Of a stretch of DNA of 64,000 nt, positions 56,869 to 64,000 are shown piece by piece. The notes under the pieces are model-generated. The model was not told the DNA's origin and did not search any database. It saw nothing but the letters and a program-made list of their open reading frames with translations. This DNA is from Sciurus carolinensis (taxonomy: Eukaryota > Chordata > Mammalia > Rodentia > Sciuridae). The translations under genes and the position numbers were made by a program. The stretch is from positions 74,727,440 to 74,791,439 of the forward strand of contig NC_062232.1 in the NCBI RefSeq assembly GCF_902686445.1. Reading direction: 5' to 3'. Every line of letters starts with the position of its first letter. Within the stretch, counting starts at the first letter, position 1.

Positions 56869-58574
56869 CTTAGGAAGTGAAATGATGAAATAGATGGGAA
56901 GTTTCTAAAGAGTCTCAAATCTGTCTTGTGTACCAGTCAAAAATCAGTTCATTTTCAGAGAAAATTCTCTAAAAGTGAATGGGGAAGAACTTAGATTAAT
57001 TGATTTTCTTCAACTAAAAGTTATGTCATTTGCATTTTTAAAAACCTCTTCATTGGATTGTGGTCATTTCACACAGGAAGTTCCTGTATCTGAAAATGAG
57101 ATAGTTAAATTATTGTCTAGTATTTGAGCCTAAAGAAACAAAATACATGAAAATTTTCATCAACTTTAAAAATTATTTGTTAATGCTTTTTTCCTCTTTT
57201 TTATTATACCATACTCATTTTTGTGGTGAAAAATAAAAAATCCCAAGAACATTTTGGGATAAAGAAGCTCTATATTTAAAATACAGAGAAATATACTTTG
57301 TCATTTACTTAAAAATGATAAATATGCTAGAGTATTTCTCAGGTTAGCATATCTGTTTAACATTCATTTTTCTTTCACTAGATTAGGTTTGCTTAGTACT
57401 CTAATACACCACTAATTAATTCACAAAAGGAAGTAATTAATCTTTCCCTGGTAACACACTCTGATTGATCCTGTACCATAATCTAATTAATTGGTATAAA
57501 AAGTGCAAGACCAAGTTGATTGACTAGAGTACTACTCAGAGAAATGCTAAATTTATCTTGTTCTGTTAAGACTGTTGACATGAATAAAACTAGGGTAATT
57601 TTGAGTTGAGTGTTTAATTAGTTGATCTTCTAATTATAAAAGTAGACAATTGATAAAAAACAAAAAAATTAAAAAACTATGAAATTTTAAAAAGATCACT
57701 TAATAATGGATTATTAAAACCCATCCCTTCGTAATTAAGGATATTAGGGGTCAGTTTTCTAAAAGCAAAATAAAATAAGTCCAAATATTTTTCCAGATAA
57801 ATTTGTTATGTTAGTACTGCAGGAAAAGCAGTGATTCAGAAGGATTGTGCTAATCATTCTTCTAAAACTTCATGGAGAAAATATTATCCAATTAGTTAGA
57901 ATAAAAGTAATACTTATTTACATATTTAAAGAAACAGTAACCCTTTCAGAGAAGAATTCTTAAATTCATCTGAATTCACAGTTTAGCAAGTATTAATCAT
58001 ATATGTGTTCATTAGTAACTTTTTGTTTGTGATTATATACCCAGGAAAGTCTCTCCATAAGCCCCCTAATATTTATTTTAAAAGCATTTTTGGTGGAAGT
58101 CACACATCAGTTAGCATATTACAATAAAATCAACAGAGAATGTCATTCATTTGTTAATATTGTTACATGAAACAGGAAATATATTCAACCTAAAAAGAAG
58201 TTTTGTTCTTTTTAAAGGCTAATTATCCAGTCAGGCCAACTCTGTCTCTTCTGGCTATATTTGATCCCAAATTAGATGGCTAAACATTTGAATTTTACAC
58301 TGTATAATAAATACTGTGAAAGCAATATGTATTCATTTAAACCACACATTAAATTTTGACCTTTTCCCTTGTTAGTAATATGCTCACCATACTATGCCAC
58401 AATTGTGATTCACAGCTCCCAGTCACTCATACCATCACAAGGGCGAACAATTTCATGCTCTATAGTATACAGTGTCACTAAACTGTGTATATTAGTTTAG
58501 GTATATAAAAATATACTTTTACATACATTCTTTTCAACATAAGGTGAATTCATAGGGATATAATCTCATCATAA
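56869..58574. other. Intronic stretch, nothing recognised
   Basis: AT-rich; no supported feature. Confidence 0.4.
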
Positions 58575-59046
58575 GTCAACTTTTGTTGCTGTGACAAACA
58601 CCTGAGGAAAACAATTTGGAAGAGGGAAGAATTATTTTGGGTCATGGGTTCAGAGGTTTCAGTTCAAGGTCAGATGCCTCTAATGCTTTGAGTCTGAGAT
58701 AAGGCAGAATATCGTGGCAGAAGGGAGTGACAAGGGAACACTATTAGCTCATGGCAGCCAGGAAGTAGAGGAGATGGCAGAAGGTTTCTGGGACAAGATA
58801 TAGTTCACAAGAGCATGCCACCAGTGACCTCCTTCCACTTCCTCCATCCATGGTTCAAATGTTTGAAGTTTCTACCTCCTTCCTAGTAGTCCATTCAGCT
58901 ATCAGTGGATTAAACCACTGATGAGATCAAACACTCATAATCCTATTACTTCTCAAAAGTCTCACCTCTGAACATCACTGCATTGTGAACCAAGCCTTCA
59001 GTGAATGAGTCTTTTGGGAACACTTTATATCCAAACCATAACAAAC
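58575..59046 (-). mobile_element. ERVL-MaLR solo LTR, antisense
   Basis: AAGTCAACTTTTGTTGCTGT, AAGGTCAGATGCCTCTAATG, GAGCATGCCACCAGTGACCT, TTAAACCACTGATGAGATCA, and the edge TTATATCCAAACCATAACAA. Same family as the 8.7 kb LTR, more diverged. Confidence 0.8.
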
Positions 59047-61129
59047 TGTATTCATTCTTAGAGACTGTACAATAATGTCAGTTCATGGAGAAAAAAAGTA
59101 GAATAATACAAATCTGACAAGAAGCATGAAATAATTTATTCTGAAAAATCGATACATCATTATGTCAAAGTGATATTATCATTATCAATGATACCAGTTA
59201 TTTGGAGAAAAGGACAGAACTTAACATCCCTGGGTGGTGGAGATATAGGACAAATGCTTGTTAAATTTCCTTTCTTTGCAAAAGGAAATAATATACAGTT
59301 TAATGTTGCTACTGAAAGAATAAAAAATTTCTTCTCATCTAGTGATATTTTTAAGGTAATAAATATCAAAGTCACTTTTTCCTGTTTCAAAGGAAACTCA
59401 TTACAGTCACTAATATTTTTTATGACTACTAGTTTATTTTAGACCCTGAAATTATATAAGTAATAATGTTAGAAAAGTATCTCTATATAAATAGGTTAAA
59501 AGAATGGTTCTAAGAGTTCAACCATCTGCCATTGCTTGGGAGTATAAGACACACTTGGATAGTAATTGGTTTGTACAATAAATGTGCTTAGGCAGATATA
59601 AACAGTGATCAAGTGGCAGGTACTGCATGATATATATTAATTTTATCACTTAAGTGGCATGCTTTAGAGAAGTCTGTCTTTTTCTATTAAAGTTTATTAA
59701 AGTTTAAAAATACATCAAAATGAAAAATGGATGAAACAATTCTATCATATAGACCAATTGAAAAATATCTCCTAATCTGTAGTGTCTAGGTTTTGTGAAT
59801 GCAATGAAGGATTTATACTAGAGATAATATACAAAAGGTGCAGAGGTCATGGATCAAAAAGAGAAGTACATCTTTAAAGTTGGAAACTTGAAGACATTTT
59901 CAGCACTCCATTTGTGTGACAGACTCTAAGATGAGTGTTATCTTTAGTATCTTAAATCTAATATGGAGTAAATGGAGGTTTATCACTCAAAAGCAGGCCT
60001 CTCTAAGTAAAGCAATCTCTTATCTTGTCTTTTCTATTTGAAAATGACAAGCACTAGGAGGTTGGCACAAGCTGCCAATTGAAAACCAATGCCATAAGAT
60101 CTGGAATGTCAGTAAACTTGAATAACTGCTTTCAGTGATAGAAAATAGGTGGCCTTCTCTTCACAATAAGCCTTCCTGTGCTTCTAAATTTTTATTAGAC
60201 TACCTACACCATATAATAATTCTCATTTGACATTTGTGTTTCTATTATTTATGAGTCACAAGGCAATTCATTTTATGACCTTCTTCTGTCTTTCTTCTTC
60301 TTCTTTTATCATTCCTCTTACTTTTCTTTGCTTATAAGATAAGACCATTTACCATTTGTTCATTTTTTGTAATTCTTTGAAAGTCAGTATAATCAGTAAA
60401 TCAATATGCAAGTTTTGGGTGCCTTGGAATATTTAGTGTTGTTAGTCACACACCAATTTCTAAACATAATTTATAAATTTTAATGTATGAGGAACATTCA
60501 GTGATATACATATAATCATTATGATAGTACTAAATAATACAATAACTCACTACTTTCATAATTGCTTGCATCAACAGAACACTCAACATCTAGTAAATGT
60601 ATCAAGGAGTTTACTAAATAATGAACAACTGTGAACAATCTGTATTTCAATAATTTCTGCAATTTGTTAATTTACATCTTTATTGAATGTTGAAAATTCC
60701 TAAAAGATACTAGAAGTGACAGTTTGCTGAACCAATTTTCCCTGTTTTAATCAGTAATCTTAGTAATTATTGTCCTGTTTCAACTAAGTACATGATCTTC
60801 ATCTTACACTTTATTTTTAGAAATTTTATTTTGAAAAAAATTGCAAGATAAATATAAAAGTTCTTCAGAATAATATATATGAAATTAGCTATAGAATTTT
60901 ATTTTTGTCTTAGAAAATTCTTCTCTCATTTTTTGGGTATATCTCAAAAGCCATGATAATAGTATTGATTTTAAATATTATCTTTGGCTATCTAGTTAAA
61001 TAATACTTTAAAAAATATGAATGTTGACTAATAATTTGTATCATGGTACTTTATTTTGCAATCACTATTCATGAAATCTTTTCAACACAGAGTATACTGA
61101 ATAATCTCTTTTAGGCCATCAATTTACAT
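59047..61129. other. Intronic stretch, nothing recognised
   Basis: AT-rich. Opposed open frames at 59160-59390 (-) and 59170-59442 (+) overlap each other and have no family match or splice sites. Confidence 0.4.
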
Positions 61130-61275
61130 AGTACAGGATTATAATCCACATACTGCATTTAACTAGCTCTGTAACCTTGGATAGATAATTAACCTCAATC
61201 TGTCTCCTTTTCCTTAGCTATAAAATCATGCTGATCTCCAATACACCTTCCAGGGTTATAATATTGAAACCCCAA
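61130..61275 (+). repeat. MIR SINE
   Basis: ACTAGCTCTGTAACCTTGGA, TAATTAACCTCAATCTGTCT, CCTTAGCTATAAAATCATGC, CAGGGTTATAATATTGA: the MIR core and 3' part in order. Confidence 0.7.
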
Positions 61276-61324
61276 AATGGAGTCCTCCTTAATGAATTCT
61301 TAAGGTGTGGCCTTTTGTATTGCC

Positions 61325-61410
61325 TTTGACTTTTAGAATTCTAAGGGACCTTGGATGCCATTTAGTCCCACAGCATCATAATGCAAATGAAAGAACTGAG
61401 TTTTAGCTCT
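61325..61410 (+). repeat. MIR-like relic
   Basis: GAATTCTAAGGGACCTTGGA, TGCCATTTAGTCCCACAG, ATGCAAATGAAAGAACTGAG resembles an old MIR-class element. Confidence 0.45.
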
Positions 61411-63854
61411 TTCAATCTACAGTTTAATATTATATACCAAGATTTGATGTTTATCATGTTCTAAAAGAGTAGAGTCACTAATATTTGTGAGAAGTTACCT
61501 TTTGCAATTTAAATGTAGCAAAGCATTGGGAGTAAATTATAATAAAATCTAAATAATTATCATGACCCAAGGGGAATCTTATATTCATATGGAAAACATT
61601 TGTATATGTGATAAGGCCATTTATTGAAACAAAGTTTCCCATGCAGAAGCTTCTACAACTAAAAGGGCAATTTTAGCAATATGGACTACTGATTTCTAAA
61701 ATTACATTGAAAGTTAATCAGTGAATATGTTAGAGGAAAAATTGTAACCATGCTGAATTGTAATGATCATTATGTCAAGAAAGTTAACTGTTCTTCCTTG
61801 ATATTTCAACATATTTAAATATGTGTATATACTACTTTAAAGCAGCTTGAAATTAAAAATGAATTTCGAAGGTAAATTTTCCCTGAACATGTTGAAAAGT
61901 ATATGGAGAATCCTAAACAGGATAAATTAAGAATCAATAAATAAATATATCCCTCATCTATTCTCCTGTAAACCCAATCCTTTATCTCTTCTGAAAATCT
62001 TGTATCTTTGATTCTGTGCTACTTCTATTGTCTAACAAAATCATCTAGTTATAGTTGACAGGGAATTAATTTTGATAGACTCAATCTGACTGAGTTAATA
62101 CCGTGTCATATAGTCAAAACGTCTGGAGTAAACATTATCATAATAGTCTTTTATGGACAATGATTAGAACTGGAGATGAAAGCAGTATAAATGTGGGAGT
62201 TAAAAAGGAACTGCAATCTATTGAAACCATTAAATTCTAAGAAAAAGTTTGTCTTACATACGAACTCTACTAACTTTTTTAAATTAATTGATGATTTCAC
62301 AGAAGCTGATGCTCTAGATAGAGAAACTCATGCCAAAATATAAATATTTTGAGAAAAATACTTGATTACCTTGAAAATAGCATTGCTTACAGAACAAAAT
62401 TTTCTAAGCAAATGAAAAATGGTGAACCTTAATTGTCTTTAGAAGATTCTACTCCTTCTCTGAGACTCATCAGTAGTGCATTGCAAGGCTCACTGAATGA
62501 CTATAATTATTGTTTTAATGATGTGGTTTCCTAGGGTTGGGATTAGACTGTGATTCTCTTAGATTTATGCATGTAACATAATCTAAAACTGAACTGCATA
62601 ATTCTTTCCTAATTGATAGTTCTATTTAACTGTACCCTGCCTATCTCTTTGGAAAGTGTGTGTGCCTAAAAAGCATAAGTGATTTTGGCATTGATTTGAG
62701 GGAGGTATCAATTTTACAAAGGCACATAAATGCTGTCAAAATTCTTTCAAATAATATAGGAAGAAAATTAATCTTATTTTTTAAACTATGTTAAATATTA
62801 GCAAGGAATTCATGAATTCTTTGTCTAATTCAGATGGCAGATAGAAAGATGCCATACTCATTAGAGATATTTTTGAATTTTGAATGCATGAAAGACCTTC
62901 TCAGCTTTTGGATCAATCATCATGCTTTTCATTCAGCTGTTTGTGTTTAATTATTTTTTTCTCACAGAAAATTTTCTGTAACAGCTACTTTTAGCAGTTA
63001 GAACTATTGTAAACATTTTTGTACTGCTAATGTTTTCTAGTGTTTCCCTTCCCTCCTATTGTTGATGGAGAATTGAATTGGACAAGATAAGAGAAAATAT
63101 TGAAAAATGTCACAAAAATATCTGGTTTTATTCAAGTAGAAAATTGGAGTTACAGGACTCAACCAGAATTAAGACCAAATATTGAAATTTCAATTAAAAG
63201 TGCCATTGTATTGAACTATTAAGTCTTACCTTCTGAAAGAACTAGCCATTACATTTTTGCAGAACAGCTTAGTTTCTAAAATATAATATATAAAATCCAA
63301 ATATCATGGGGAAAGATCTTAAACACACTGAGCCCAATTCAATACCCATGTAACTCTTTGAAATATCCCCTCAGGATTTCAAAGGATGTGAACTGTTAAA
63401 AAAAAAAAGGAACACTTTCATCTAGAAAGATCCCATAATGTCCAACAGTTAGAAGCGAATCTGTCTATACATTATTACTCAATATAGGGTAAAAGCAGAC
63501 TCCTTTCAGGGCACAGAATAAAAGACCATTGCATAGGTGAAATTAATCATGTATTTTAAACTGAATTCTCAGAGCTGCTTTAGCAATACCATTTTTGCAA
63601 AAGGAAAAAGAAATGTAACAAAGACCTTGTTTTTTAAAGACCTTGAATTTCTTGGTTTTCCCACTCCCAGGAAAACCTTCTTTTCTGAAATTAGAAAAAA
63701 TTAACTCACATAAAAATAAAAAAAATTAAGAGATATACAAGATGTAGATATGCTTCACCCTCTCCTAATTCTGCAGTTTCTCATCAACAAAGAAGAGCCT
63801 AGTTTCTGTTACAATATACATAACTAAATAATTTAATTTTGAAGAAAAGTGTTC
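61411..63854. other. Intronic stretch, nothing recognised
   Basis: About 2.4 kb of AT-rich DNA without a supported feature. Confidence 0.4.
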
Positions 63855-64000
63855 CAATGGAGTACACTCAGACTTCCTGGATTAAAGTCTCAGCTGTGCC
63901 CCCTTACTAGTGGTTTAGCATGTAGTAGGACATTTAGGTTCCCTGTGCCTCAGTTTTCCTCATTCTAACAGCAGCTGCCTCAAAGCACTTTTGTATATTT
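63855..64000 (+). repeat. MIR SINE, runs off the window
   Basis: ACTTCCTGGATTAAAGTCTC, AGCTGTGCCCCCTTACTAGT, CCCTGTGCCTCAGTTTTCCT, then CATTCTAACAGCAGCTGCCT. Confidence 0.75.

Larger units (their letters stand above)
51521..64000 (+). other. PCDH11X intron downstream of the exon (partial)
   Basis: No continuation exon, which should be phase 1, is recognisable before the window ends, so this intron exceeds 12.4 kb. It holds L1 3' ends, a MaLR LTR, one ID SINE and MIR relics, listed separately. Confidence 0.75.

Overview
This is AT-rich mammalian nuclear DNA, almost all of it intronic. The repeats point to a squirrel-type (sciurid) rodent. There are many tRNA-Ala-derived ID SINEs with a tail module that matches TTGTGTCCATCTACAACTA. 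There are composite SINEs with a 7SL/B1-like left half and an ID-like right half (B1-dID/MEN type), and several L1 copies share one non-primate, non-murine 3' UTR. The species was inferred from pattern recognition only and was not checked against a database.

The only host-gene coding sequence I can support is one 199-bp exon at 51322-51520 (+). It has good splice sites on both sides. Its reading frame gives a delta-1 protocadherin cytoplasmic segment that begins with the conserved RRVTF motif. It matches PCDH11X better than the PCDH9 paralogue, so the window is probably X-linked. On this reading, more than 51 kb upstream and more than 12 kb downstream are PCDH11X introns.

Layout. 1-10.7 kb: single-copy AT-rich intron with an L2 fragment, a sense MLT1 LTR carrying a nested MaLR LTR, and further antisense MaLR LTRs. 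10.7-17.4 kb: a nearly full-length L1 in antisense, with a repeated GC-rich 5' UTR, an ORF1 broken by one visible frameshift, and a decayed ORF2. 17.4-21.1 kb: very AT-rich DNA with no recognisable content. 21.1-23.4 kb: an antisense class II (beta-like) endogenous retrovirus remnant with 5' LTR, primer binding site and broken gag, but no pol, env or second LTR. 23.4-27.4 kb: an older antisense L1 carrying two ID SINEs, a B1-dID and a younger L1 tail. 29.2-31.5 kb: a still older L1. 31.5-50 kb: intron with L2, ID and B1-dID elements, microsatellites and L1/LTR pieces. 50.2-51.8 kb: a sense L1 3' end with a telomere-like TTAGGG tract, then the exon, then another sense L1 3' end about 40 bp after the donor. 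51.8-64 kb: intron with an inverted pair of L1 tails, a MaLR LTR and old MIRs.

I found no new defence, toxin or CRISPR-like system. The most interesting signals are the easily missed PCDH11X exon, the hierarchical repeats and antisense ORF in the L1 5' UTR (on the same strand as PCDH11X), the telomere-like L1 3' UTR, the truncated retrovirus, and a pair of SINEs enclosed by one perfect target-site duplication.
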